Shown: piece after piece, positions 37,615 through 46,149 of the stretch
Layout: the number at the start of each line of letters is the position of its first letter
How positions within the stretch are numbered: position 1 is the first letter of the stretch
Assembly (NCBI GenBank): GCA_964520905.1
Contig: CAZFQL010000007.1
Coordinates: 1 to 64,000, forward strand
Origin: JAGVIE01 sp964520905
GTDB taxonomy: Bacteria; Bacteroidota; Ignavibacteria; UBA10030; SZUA-254
Length of the DNA stretch: 64,000 nucleotides
Direction: 5' to 3'
The notes under the pieces: generated by a model
Database searches by the model: none
What the model was told of the DNA's origin: nothing
What the model saw: only the letters and a program-made list of their open reading frames with translations
Program-made: the position numbers and the translations under genes

Positions 37615-38487
37615 ATGAAAAAGTATTTATTCATAATGCTTTCAATGTTATTGTTATTGCATGTTCACACAATAAGTCAAGAAACAGAAAATGAACAACA
37701 GATTGAGAAAAAGAAAGAAAAAGTCCAGAGCATTATCCTAAATGATGGTTCTGAACTCATCGGATTTATCGAATATGATCAAGGAGATTCGATCCGTTTT
37801 AACACGTTATCAGGTTTAACTATGACAATACCTAAAAATCAAATCTCCAGTATCGAAAAACTTGCTGGAGAAATTATAAACGGAGAATACTATCGTACAG
37901 ATCCAAATAATACGCGTTTATTATTTGCACCGACTGCGCGCTCACTACGATCGGGTAAAGGTTACTTTTCTGCTTACGAAATATTCTTCCCGATGCTTGC
38001 CATTGGCATAGCTGACGTTGTTTCAATTGCAGGAGGAATGTCGCTTTTCCCCGGAGCGCCACTTCAGATCTTTTATCTTGCACCTAAAATCACACCAATA
38101 CATACTGATAACCTCGATTTAGCTGGTGGTGTATTATATATTAATTCAACATTAGGGGGCTTTGAGGGATTGGGGATAGTTTATGGTGTTGGTACGTACG
38201 GAAATGAAAAAGCATCATTTACTGGTGGACTTGGGTGGGGATTTGCAAGTGGTGAGCTAACAAATAAACCAATCATACTTATCGGTGGTGAATTTAGATT
38301 ATCAAACAGTTTGAAATTAATTTCAGAAAATTGGATACCACCAGATTCCGATATACAATTTATCTCCTTGGGCATTCGATTTTTCGGTGACAAAGTAGCG
38401 GGTGATTTCGGATTAATCCATCCGCTAGGTTCCCGTATTGAAAATTTTCCGTTTATCCCATGGATCGGCTTTGCATACAATTTTTGA
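37615..38487 (+). CDS. Secreted protein with N-terminal small beta module and barrel-like C-terminus
   Basis: 290 residues with GAAAGGG before the ATG and a signal peptide (cut near TISQE). Residues about 38-85 form a small beta module (IILNDGSELIGFIEYDQ, TMTIPKNQISSIEKL) of the LSm/SH3-like type. The same pattern begins the genes at 38780 and 39418. The remaining about 190 residues are Gly-rich strands (LGIVYGVGTYGNE, FTGGLGWGFASGE), probably barrel or membrane associated. Follows an orphan sorting tail. Function unknown. Confidence 0.6.
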   Translation: MKKYLFIMLSMLLLLHVHTISQETENEQQIEKKKEKVQSIILNDGSELIGFIEYDQGDSIRFNTLSGLTMTIPKNQISSIEKLAGEIINGEYYRTDPNNTRLLFAPTARSLRSGKGYFSAYEIFFPMLAIGIADVVSIAGGMSLFPGAPLQIFYLAPKITPIHTDNLDLAGGVLYINSTLGGFEGLGIVYGVGTYGNEKASFTGGLGWGFASGELTNKPIILIGGEFRLSNSLKLISENWIPPDSDIQFISLGIRFFGDKVAGDFGLIHPLGSRIENFPFIPWIGFAYNF

Positions 38488-38519
38488 GTGATGTAGAATA
38501 AGGTTTATCAAAAAACAAA

Positions 38520-38567
38520 GTGCGACTCACCTCTACCGGTGGAAACCTATCTGAAGATGAGTCGCAC
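38520..38567. repeat. Isolated hairpin with 10-bp perfect stem
   Basis: GTGCGACTCA (38520-38529) pairs with TGAGTCGCAC (38558-38567) around a 28-base loop that contains ACCGGT. There is no T tract, so a terminator is unlikely. It may be a short inverted-repeat mobile element. It lies between 37615-38487 and 38780. Confidence 0.6.
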
Positions 38568-38720
38568 ATGCTTAAATACAATTGAATTCATGGTTAAAGG
38601 ATTAACGAACAGTTCTATTTCATTGAAGTTAATTTTGGATTAGTAAAGAGGCATATATGAAATTAAGCAAAAACGAGGATTGACAAGTCTAATTAAAGCT
38701 AATAGTTATACAGAACTTAA

Positions 38721-38747
38721 ACGAAGAAACTTTTACTTTTTAAATAA
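38721..38747 (+). pseudogene. Scrap of a T9SS sorting-domain tail
   Basis: Codons reading TKKLLLFK and a stop, the very end of a sorting domain, just before a small gene. Too short to stand alone; listed because it fits the pattern. Confidence 0.4.
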
Positions 38748-38779
38748 TAAAGTACTTAGTAATACAAGGAGAAGGTATC

Positions 38780-39322
38780 ATGAAATATTTATTAACTATC
38801 ATTAGTATTATCGTTATTAACCAATTTCTTTTCGCCGACGATATATATTTCAAGAGCGGCTATATTTTTAAAAATGTAATGGTTAAAGATACAATAGATA
38901 GACGCATTAATGTAGTTATTGAGGACAGCTTGAAGTCATTTCCACTTTCAACTGTTTATCAAATCGTGAAACGCCCGTATGATTCAACAAGTAAAATGGT
39001 TATTGAAAACTTTTCGCCACCCAAAACAATGAATGATATCACAGAGGGAAATGACATCCCGTGGAAAAAAGATATCCCCGAAAAATTAAATGTGAAATAT
39101 GAATATCGTAATATGAAATTCCTTCCAGTGGCTGGTGTTGCATTTGTATTATCGTATTATAATTATAAATGGTCTAATACGTCTGATAAAGATGCAAAAA
39201 TTTTTCACGTTGCTATGGGGACTTTTTTCTTACTCGCAGGAATCGCAGATGTATGGATAAGTCTTACACCAGTGGAAATATCCGGGACATCAGAATCATT
39301 AAGTCTGATAATTTATTTTTAA
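38780..39322 (+). CDS. Secreted small protein of unknown function
   Basis: 180 residues with AAGGAG before the ATG and a signal peptide (cut near FLFAD). Residues about 20-65 resemble the small beta module of its neighbours (IYFKSGYIFKNVMVKDTID, SFPLSTVYQIVK). A hydrophobic pair of helices lies near 115-160 (FLPVAGVAFVLSYYNY, FHVAMGTFFLLAGIADVW). No family recognised. It probably sits in or near the envelope. Confidence 0.55.
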   Translation: MKYLLTIISIIVINQFLFADDIYFKSGYIFKNVMVKDTIDRRINVVIEDSLKSFPLSTVYQIVKRPYDSTSKMVIENFSPPKTMNDITEGNDIPWKKDIPEKLNVKYEYRNMKFLPVAGVAFVLSYYNYKWSNTSDKDAKIFHVAMGTFFLLAGIADVWISLTPVEISGTSESLSLIIYF

Positions 39323-39417
39323 AAGAGGAACGATGAGTTGTTTGGGATGAATTGGAACGAATGTAAAAAGATGATGGAAAATCATATAATTCAATAAATC
39401 ATTAAAGGAGAAATTCT

Positions 39418-40437
39418 ATGAAAATCACAATTGTTTTCCTGATCGGAATTATTTTCTTTGCGGTTGGCATGGCTACTGCGCAAGTGGATGAATATAGCAG
39501 TGAGGTAGTGTTGTCAAACGGAACAAAAGTCGTAGGAAAAATAACGGAGAATATTCCGGGTGAACAAGTCACCGTACAAACACGAAGTGGAAGCACCTAT
39601 GTTTTTAAATCAACCGAAATACAAAGTATTTCGGGATATAAAATGCGAGGAGTAAATCAACCTTCAAAATCAATAGATGATACCAAAGTAAATACACAAG
39701 AAATAGTTGCTCCTGCGGGAGATTCAACTGCTCCAACCACTAAACGTAAATCTGAACCTAAGATGGTCCGTGAGCAAAGAACTGACAGAACTGTAACCAA
39801 GCCATCCTATCAATATACATATGATCCTGTGGATACGTTAAATGTACGAATCAATATCGAGGGTGGTTACAGCTATCGTATGGCAAAACTTGATGAAAAT
39901 ATTCCCAACGATTTTAAAGACTACGTGAATAAATTGAAAAGCGGATTTAATATCACGGGAAATATTTCTTATTTCTTCAGCGAAGAATATGGTGTCTCCT
40001 TGGGTTATTCCAGGTTTATGACTTCTAATTCTATGGGCGGAGTTTATATTTATGATCCGATTTCGATGACTACTCGTGGTCCTGGGATAATGGAAGACGA
40101 CATCGCGATTTCTTTCTTCGGCATAGGAATGGCCGGAAGAAAAATATTAAGTGATGGGGATATTCTCCTCATCGGTAATTTCAGTCTGGGGGTTGCATCA
40201 TATAATAACGACGCAAAACTACTCGATGATTCATACCTGATAGAAGGATCAACATTTGCTTACACCGGATTATTAAGCCTGGATTTTATGCTCAGTAGTA
40301 ACTGGGCGTTAGGATTCGGGATTTCTTATCTGGGCGGTACGCTGAAAGATGCCAAAGTCAATGGTGAAAGCGCAAACCTCGGGGAAGAAAATTTATTCAG
40401 AATCGATTTTAATATCGGTGTGAAATATTATTTTTAA
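39418..40437 (+). CDS. Secreted protein with small beta module and outer-membrane barrel
   Basis: 339 residues with AAAGGAG before the ATG and a signal peptide (cut near ATAQV). The module at about 27-75 (VVLSNGTKVVGKITENI, YVFKSTEIQSISGY) matches that of 37615. A basic, low-complexity linker follows to about 130 (PTTKRKSEPK). The last about 200 residues are barrel strands (VRINIEGGYSYRMAKL, YGVSLGYSRFM, WALGFGISYLGG) ending FNIGVKYYF. Outer-membrane placement is likely. The following peptidase gene starts 48 bases later. Confidence 0.7.
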   Translation: MKITIVFLIGIIFFAVGMATAQVDEYSSEVVLSNGTKVVGKITENIPGEQVTVQTRSGSTYVFKSTEIQSISGYKMRGVNQPSKSIDDTKVNTQEIVAPAGDSTAPTTKRKSEPKMVREQRTDRTVTKPSYQYTYDPVDTLNVRINIEGGYSYRMAKLDENIPNDFKDYVNKLKSGFNITGNISYFFSEEYGVSLGYSRFMTSNSMGGVYIYDPISMTTRGPGIMEDDIAISFFGIGMAGRKILSDGDILLIGNFSLGVASYNNDAKLLDDSYLIEGSTFAYTGLLSLDFMLSSNWALGFGISYLGGTLKDAKVNGESANLGEENLFRIDFNIGVKYYF

Positions 40438-40485
40438 GAAAATAATCTCGAATTACATTAACTTTACAATAATATAGGAGTAAAT

Positions 40486-42912
40486 ATGAAACGTGTAATA
40501 ATGTTAAGTTTGTTTGTTGGCATTTTCACTTTTTCACTTTGTGCACAGAGTGGATTTCCAACTTATCACACACAAAACAATTTTTCATTGACCTCGCCCG
40601 GTGCGCTGAAATATGGTCTCTATGGATTTGATAATCCTGCGCTTCTCACATATCTGCATCAACCCGATTTAATGTTTACTTGGTCTGATGCCAGCGGCAA
40701 GTGGAACGACTTCAATCGCTGGGGTTTGTTCACAGCAATACCTCATGTCGGGTTCGGATTGATTCATCAAAAAGAAGGTCAAGATGCTGTTACCGATTAT
40801 CGACTATCGTTTGCACTTGGCAATAGGAGCGCCGGCTTTGGTTTATCATACGGGTGGTCGGGTGGTAATACATCCTTGTTCCAGCGTTCAAAAATAATTT
40901 CCATTGGCACTCTCATCAGACCCAATGAATATGTTTCAGTTGGCGCTGTTGGTTTAGCCGCATTGAGCGGTGATAGAAAGGAAGCAGTTCTCGATTTAGC
41001 CGCACGACCACTTGGGAATGAGATCGTTACAATCTTCACCGATTATGCAATAGAAAACTATCAATCTATAAAAGACGGTGCCTGGAGCGTTGGTACTGCG
41101 GTAGAGATGATACCCGGAGTCCGAGTTACCGGACGATATTTTGATACCAAAGCTTTTACTATCGGACTTCAATTCAGTTTCGGTAATCTCGGAATCAGCA
41201 CTCAATCTTATTACAACGACAAGAGTAAATATGGTTATCAATCATATAGTGTACGTTTAGGAGCGTACGATCGGACGCTGTTTGGGACAAAGATATTTCC
41301 TCAAGAGAAATACCTCGATATGAATCTTCTCGGTCCCATCAAATATCAGCGTTATAAATTTTTCGACAATTCAAACACGCTTGCCTCACTCCTTGAGCAA
41401 ATAAAAGCGGCGAAAGATGATCCAAGTGTACGAGGAATCGCAATCAATACATCAGGAATAATTGGTAATCGGGAAATGTATTGGGAGCTTCGTGAGCAGT
41501 TAAAAGATTTTAAATCTGCTGGGAAGCGGGTAGTGGTGTTTGTTGATCGTCTAAATATAGATGTTTATCATCTCGCATCCATTGCTGATAAAATTGTTAT
41601 GGATCCAACCGGGAGTTTGACGCTTGAAGGTTACATAATGGGTAGAACATATTTAAAAGGAACTCTCGAAAAGTTGGGTATCGGTTTTGATGAGTTGAGA
41701 TTTTTTAAATATAAATCGGCGGTTGAGTCGTTCTCGCGCGATAAGATGACGGATGCAGACAGAGAACAGCGCCAGAAGCTTGTCGATGATTATTACAGAT
41801 TAGCCAAGACAGAAATATGTGAAGTACGTAAAATTTCTCCTGAAAGATTCGATCAATTTGTCGATGATATCGTTTTCTTCAGTCCCGATTCAGCGATGAA
41901 AGAAGGATTGATCGACACAATTGGAAGATGGGAAAAAGTGAAAGAGGTTGTTAAAAATTTAGAAGGTGAGGATAATTATTTTGTTGGCGCCGGTTCATTG
42001 GAGAAATTTCAGTTACCATTCGATAATCGATGGGGAGAAAAACCGAAGATCGCTATCATCTATGCGCTGGGTGCATGTGCAATGGATGAGGGAATCACTG
42101 CACGTAATCTTGTTAAAGATGTTGAAGCAGTTACCAACGATACCCGCGTGAAAGCTGTTGTACTTCGTGTCGATTCTCCCGGCGGCGACGGTATGGCATC
42201 GGATTATATCGCAGAGGCATTGAAGAAATGTAAGGAGCAAAAACCGGTCATAATATCCCAGGGTTATGTGGCGGCTTCAGGCGGTTACTGGCTCTCAATG
42301 TATGGTGATACGATTGTTGCCGCGCCAAATACGATCACCGGTTCAATTGGAGTAATTGCGGGTTGGGCGTATAACAAAGGATTGAAAGATTCATTAGGGA
42401 TGACAACAGATCATGTGAAAGTCGGTAAACATGCCGATCTGGGATTTGGAATGACGCTGCCGATTATTGGTGTTGGATTACCCGACCGAGATTTCACACC
42501 CGAAGAGCGCTCACGTCTTGAAACAGAAATCAAAACGATGTATAAAGAGTTTGTTTCAAAAGTTGCCTCAGGCAGAAAGAAACAATTTGACGACATTGAG
42601 CCGATTGCTCAGGGCAGAGTCTGGTCTGGTTATGATGGAAAGGAAAATGGGTTAGTTGATGTATTAGGTGGACTTGAAACCGCTATTCAAATAGCAAGGG
42701 AACGAGCAGGGATTAGTTCAAAAGCTGATGTTGATATCGTAGAGTTGCCTGAGAAAGGTTGGTTCGATATGAGTGGATTCATGCCGAAGCTTCTACCATT
42801 TAGTGTAGAAGATGATCCTGTAATACAGCATCTGAGATTTCGCTTGAAGCATAACGGTCAGCCGATGCCGATTTTGCCGATGGATGAGATCGAAATAAAC
42901 CATAATAAATAA
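40486..42912 (+). CDS. sppA: Signal peptide peptidase SppA-type protease with barrel-like N-terminus
   Basis: 808 residues with AGGAG before the ATG and a signal peptide (cut near LCAQS). Residues about 25-270 are amphipathic strands similar to FadL/PorV-like barrels (HVGFGLIHQKEGQ, VGLQFSFGNLGI-type). From about 290 the S49 (SppA 67K type) fold follows as tandem halves. The catalytic Lys410 lies in FFKYKSAVE and the nucleophile Ser598 in AASGGYW. The segments VLRVDSPGGDG and TGSIGVIAG belong to the same fold. In E. coli SppA degrades cleaved signal peptides in the inner membrane. A large N-terminal barrel-like domain is unusual and might move activity to the outer membrane or periplasm. A pair of REP-like hairpins follows. 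Confidence 0.85.
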   Translation: MKRVIMLSLFVGIFTFSLCAQSGFPTYHTQNNFSLTSPGALKYGLYGFDNPALLTYLHQPDLMFTWSDASGKWNDFNRWGLFTAIPHVGFGLIHQKEGQDAVTDYRLSFALGNRSAGFGLSYGWSGGNTSLFQRSKIISIGTLIRPNEYVSVGAVGLAALSGDRKEAVLDLAARPLGNEIVTIFTDYAIENYQSIKDGAWSVGTAVEMIPGVRVTGRYFDTKAFTIGLQFSFGNLGISTQSYYNDKSKYGYQSYSVRLGAYDRTLFGTKIFPQEKYLDMNLLGPIKYQRYKFFDNSNTLASLLEQIKAAKDDPSVRGIAINTSGIIGNREMYWELREQLKDFKSAGKRVVVFVDRLNIDVYHLASIADKIVMDPTGSLTLEGYIMGRTYLKGTLEKLGIGFDELRFFKYKSAVESFSRDKMTDADREQRQKLVDDYYRLAKTEICEVRKISPERFDQFVDDIVFFSPDSAMKEGLIDTIGRWEKVKEVVKNLEGEDNYFVGAGSLEKFQLPFDNRWGEKPKIAIIYALGACAMDEGITARNLVKDVEAVTNDTRVKAVVLRVDSPGGDGMASDYIAEALKKCKEQKPVIISQGYVAASGGYWLSMYGDTIVAAPNTITGSIGVIAGWAYNKGLKDSLGMTTDHVKVGKHADLGFGMTLPIIGVGLPDRDFTPEERSRLETEIKTMYKEFVSKVASGRKKQFDDIEPIAQGRVWSGYDGKENGLVDVLGGLETAIQIARERAGISSKADVDIVELPEKGWFDMSGFMPKLLPFSVEDDPVIQHLRFRLKHNGQPMPILPMDEIEINHNK

Positions 42913-42924
42913 TAAGTTTATTCC

Positions 42925-43015
42925 GTGGTGTCAGGTGTTTCCACCTGGCACAAACAAAGTTTTTCGGGTACATAGTTTGCAGTGTAAGTGTCAGGACGTA
43001 AGTCCTGCCACCACA
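42925..43015. repeat. Pair of REP-like hairpins
   Basis: Hairpin 1 pairs GTGTCAGGTG (42928-42937) with CACCTGGCAC (42942-42951). Hairpin 2 pairs GTGTCAGGAC (42988-42997) with GTCCTGCCAC (43002-43011). An outer pairing of GTGGTGTCAGG with CCTGCCACCAC joins both. It lies between the peptidase gene and the phosphatase operon and may also stop transcription. Confidence 0.7.
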
Positions 43016-43080
43016 CCAATATTGAATTGCAATTTACTTCCTTTTTCCTATATTATTGCGTTCATAATGGATGATAAAAT

Positions 43081-46000
43081 ATGACTTCACAAAAAGAGAC
43101 AATATCGAAACGAAAGCTTATCTTCCGCTACTTGATTCTCACTATCATGACGTTAGCTCTTGCAGGCATTCTCACGACAGAGGTGTGGCTAAACGGTGCC
43201 TTCATCAACTACACACATCTTAAACCGAGGTTCAGTTCTGATTCAATGTGGTTCTCGTGTGACCTTGAAGATATTTTGGAAATACGAAAAATGGGAGGAA
43301 TCCCAATCACAGCCATCGATTCGGTTGGAGAAGCCTTTCGCTCTGGATTGAGAGCAGGAGATTTCATCGTAGCAGTCAACGAACAGAAGCTCACCGAAGT
43401 ACCTCAAGCATTCTATCGACCGTTCATTGGTGCACGTGAAGGCGACGAAGTCAGGTACACGTTCATCAGAAATGGCATCACCCGTAATTGCACAATTCCT
43501 CTCGTTGATAATTTTCCAAAACCGAGAGGCTATCTTGGAACATACCGACGTTCACCATCCGATACGACCGGGGGATGGAAACGAGATACGACCTACGGTA
43601 TTCGGATCGTAAAGGTTGTAGAAAATGCGCCGGCTGAAGCAGCCGGGCTCCAGGCGGGAGATATCATTGTGGGATTCAATGGCGGCCGTGTAACCAATGA
43701 GCAAGAATTCATGTGGCGCTATGATGCCACGGACGCATACCAAAAGGTGGACATTGAAGTAGTCAGAGAAGGGGTGCGGCAGACACTATACGCATCGTTG
43801 GGAGAGCGGCCTGAATATCGCGTCACTTTATGGAACTACATTATCGAAGGATCTGTTGCCAAGGTTGTTTGGATGCGCACGTTGCCATGGATCCTGTTTT
43901 ACTTTATCTTTCTCATTGTGGGTGCCACAATCGGCTGGTTGCGACCACGAGATGCAACTGCGTTCTTGTGCTCGCTGGTACTACTCGCAAGTGGCTTAGG
44001 CGCCGTACTGACTAATACATACTTTCTGGCGGCGTTGTCATATCAGGTCTTGTCACTCCTTGGTTGCTTCACAGAGACTGCGATCGGATTGGCTCTTCCC
44101 TTGGTACTGCATGCTTTTGCCAGGTTTCCGAACCGTTCACGAGGTGGTGAACGCCTTCTGCGTTGGAGGTGGGTTTTCTATGTGTATTCGTTCCTCTACA
44201 TAATCACGGCTTGTACAAAGTGGTTAACGATTATCCATGGATGGAAAGAAACTTGGCTTATACTGAATCCGGTAGCAAAGATTCTTGGTAATCTGAATGA
44301 ATGGGTCATGTCACCAATTGTTCTTGTGATGGTTGTATTATTTGTTGCGCAACGAATCGAGACACGAAACAAGCCACAATCGAGACTCAAAATAATTGAA
44401 TTGGGTTTGATCCTGGCTATCGCGGGAATGAGTCTTTATCTTCTTGCACCACCTGTCTATGACTTCCTTCCAACATCATGGCAAGCCACATACTACTTTG
44501 CTGGATTGATATTTCCCATTATTCTATATACAGCACTCCCACTCGCATTTGCCTACACGATTCTCACCCGAAAAATATTCGATATCCGCTTCATCATCCG
44601 CAAAGGCCTCCGATATATTCTCTTATCAAAAGGCGCTTTGCTTGTTGAAGGCATAATTGTTTTTCTCATTGTCATTCAAATTCTCAGTTATGCCGGGACA
44701 GAGTTTCTTAATACACCCACAGCCGTCGGTGGTGTAGCAGTAGCAAGCACACTAGCGGTAATCGCATTCGTTGGAAGAGTCAATCGTAAGCTCATGCCGG
44801 TTATTGACCGACGGTTCTTCCGTGAGGTGTTAGATGTAAAACGATTGCTAATGGAATTGAATGAAAAATTATCTGAGATGAGAGAACGTGAGAAGATTCT
44901 CCAACAAACTGCATCAACGGTGTTGAAGGCACTGCATCCTGCAAGAGTTGTGATGCTATTGAAGGAAGGGAAGAGTACAGAATTCAAATCAGTCCTTGCC
45001 ATTGAAAACGAGGAACGCAAATTCCAGCCATTTCATCATTCTAAACTTGGTTCGGAATCTGAACAAGGCAGCGCCCAGACCCTGAAACTAGTTCAGGGTG
45101 ACGCTTTATTGAAAGCAGACTATGCCATCATCAGCCAGATGGAAGAAAAAAAGGGCTGGGCAATTGTATATCCAGAAACACTTGATCTTGAAAAAGATGA
45201 GGATAAGCGATTATCAGCGGTCAATTGTGAATTGTTAATTGGTTTGCGTGGAAGCTCCGGACTTATTGGAGTTATGGGGCTTGGAGATAAACTCTCCGAG
45301 GAACCGTATAGCAAAGAAGATAGAGAGCTTCTTCTCACCGTTGCCCATGAGATGGGGATGGCGCTTGAAAATGCAGAGTTACTCGAAGTCGCAAAACGGG
45401 AAGCAGAGTTTTCAAAAGAGTTGGATATCGCTCGACAAGTTCAGCAGAATCTCTTTCCAAAGCAATTGCCAACTCCGTCGGGCTGGGAGTTTGCTGGCAT
45501 CTGTAAACCCGCAAAAGCAGTTGGCGGAGATTACTACGACATCTTCGAGCCAGTCCCCGGCAAAGTAGTTGTAGCATTAGGTGATGTATCAGGCAAAGGA
45601 CTTGGTGCTTCGTTTGTAATGTCGGGTGTACACAGCACTATCCGAACGCAAGCAAAAAAAATATTTGATAATCCGGTTGAAATAATTGATGAGTTAAACG
45701 AATATCTAATCGGGTCTACATCTAAGAACATATTCGTTACTTTGTTTTTAGGAATCATCGATCTTGAAACCGGTCGAATGCGATACGTCAATTGCGGGCA
45801 TCCACCGGCGTTTGTTGTTCGGAAAGAGAATGGTGAGATAGAGAAACTGACACGCACCGGACTTGCACTCGGCATGATGAACACTGTCCAGTTTACTCAA
45901 GGGTTATCGACATTGAATGTAGGTGATTCGCTCATAGTTTACAGCGATGGCATCACCGAAGCGATGAATTCAACAGAGGAAATGTACGAAGAGGAACGAT

Positions 46001-46149
46001 TGACTCAGTTGCTTACTACAACTCTTGGATTGGATACCTCACACATGATGGAAGCGATATTGAAATCTGTGAGTGAGTTTATTGGGCAGGCAGAACAGTC
46101 GGATGATGTGTCAATCATTTTGACAAGAAGGAAATTGGAGAAAGAATGA
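43081..46149 (+). CDS. PDZ-PDZ-multi-TM-GAF-SpoIIE protein phosphatase (operon gene 1)
   Basis: 1022 residues. One transmembrane helix (about 13-35) leads to two periplasmic PDZ domains (about 70-140 with FRSGLRAGDFIVAVNE, and 165-240 with AAGLQAGDIIVGFNGG). Seven or so helices follow (about 260-545). Then come the conserved IDRRFFREVLDVKRLL segment, a coiled coil, a GAF domain (about 600-760) and a PP2C/SpoIIE phosphatase (about 790-1020) with GGDYYDIFE, LGDVSGKG, VNCGHPP, YSDGITEAMN and SDDVSII, so all metal-binding Asp/Gly motifs are present. It should dephosphorylate a Ser/Thr-phosphorylated anti-sigma antagonist when triggered by periplasmic input. It is the only array member with two PDZ domains. 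The stop overlaps the next start by 4 bases (ATGA). No clear ribosome-binding site. Confidence 0.9.
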   Translation: MTSQKETISKRKLIFRYLILTIMTLALAGILTTEVWLNGAFINYTHLKPRFSSDSMWFSCDLEDILEIRKMGGIPITAIDSVGEAFRSGLRAGDFIVAVNEQKLTEVPQAFYRPFIGAREGDEVRYTFIRNGITRNCTIPLVDNFPKPRGYLGTYRRSPSDTTGGWKRDTTYGIRIVKVVENAPAEAAGLQAGDIIVGFNGGRVTNEQEFMWRYDATDAYQKVDIEVVREGVRQTLYASLGERPEYRVTLWNYIIEGSVAKVVWMRTLPWILFYFIFLIVGATIGWLRPRDATAFLCSLVLLASGLGAVLTNTYFLAALSYQVLSLLGCFTETAIGLALPLVLHAFARFPNRSRGGERLLRWRWVFYVYSFLYIITACTKWLTIIHGWKETWLILNPVAKILGNLNEWVMSPIVLVMVVLFVAQRIETRNKPQSRLKIIELGLILAIAGMSLYLLAPPVYDFLPTSWQATYYFAGLIFPIILYTALPLAFAYTILTRKIFDIRFIIRKGLRYILLSKGALLVEGIIVFLIVIQILSYAGTEFLNTPTAVGGVAVASTLAVIAFVGRVNRKLMPVIDRRFFREVLDVKRLLMELNEKLSEMREREKILQQTASTVLKALHPARVVMLLKEGKSTEFKSVLAIENEERKFQPFHHSKLGSESEQGSAQTLKLVQGDALLKADYAIISQMEEKKGWAIVYPETLDLEKDEDKRLSAVNCELLIGLRGSSGLIGVMGLGDKLSEEPYSKEDRELLLTVAHEMGMALENAELLEVAKREAEFSKELDIARQVQQNLFPKQLPTPSGWEFAGICKPAKAVGGDYYDIFEPVPGKVVVALGDVSGKGLGASFVMSGVHSTIRTQAKKIFDNPVEIIDELNEYLIGSTSKNIFVTLFLGIIDLETGRMRYVNCGHPPAFVVRKENGEIEKLTRTGLALGMMNTVQFTQGLSTLNVGDSLIVYSDGITEAMNSTEEMYEEERLTQLLTTTLGLDTSHMMEAILKSVSEFIGQAEQSDDVSIILTRRKLEKE
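45034..45103. repeat. Palindromic element in coding sequence, copy A (70 bp, decayed)
   Basis: Same position in the GAF-region linker as the other four copies. The 3' hairpin (CCCTGAA/TTCAGGG) is intact. The 5' hairpin and the outer CGTCAT/ATGACG stem have changes (CATCAT, GTGACG). Reads HHSKLGSESEQGSAQ in frame. Confidence 0.8.

Noticed and set aside
45335..45577. Minus-strand open frames over the SpoIIE domains, repeated in several of the phosphatase genes
   Set aside because: They recur only because the sense sequences are paralogous, and they lie antisense to strongly conserved coding sequence.
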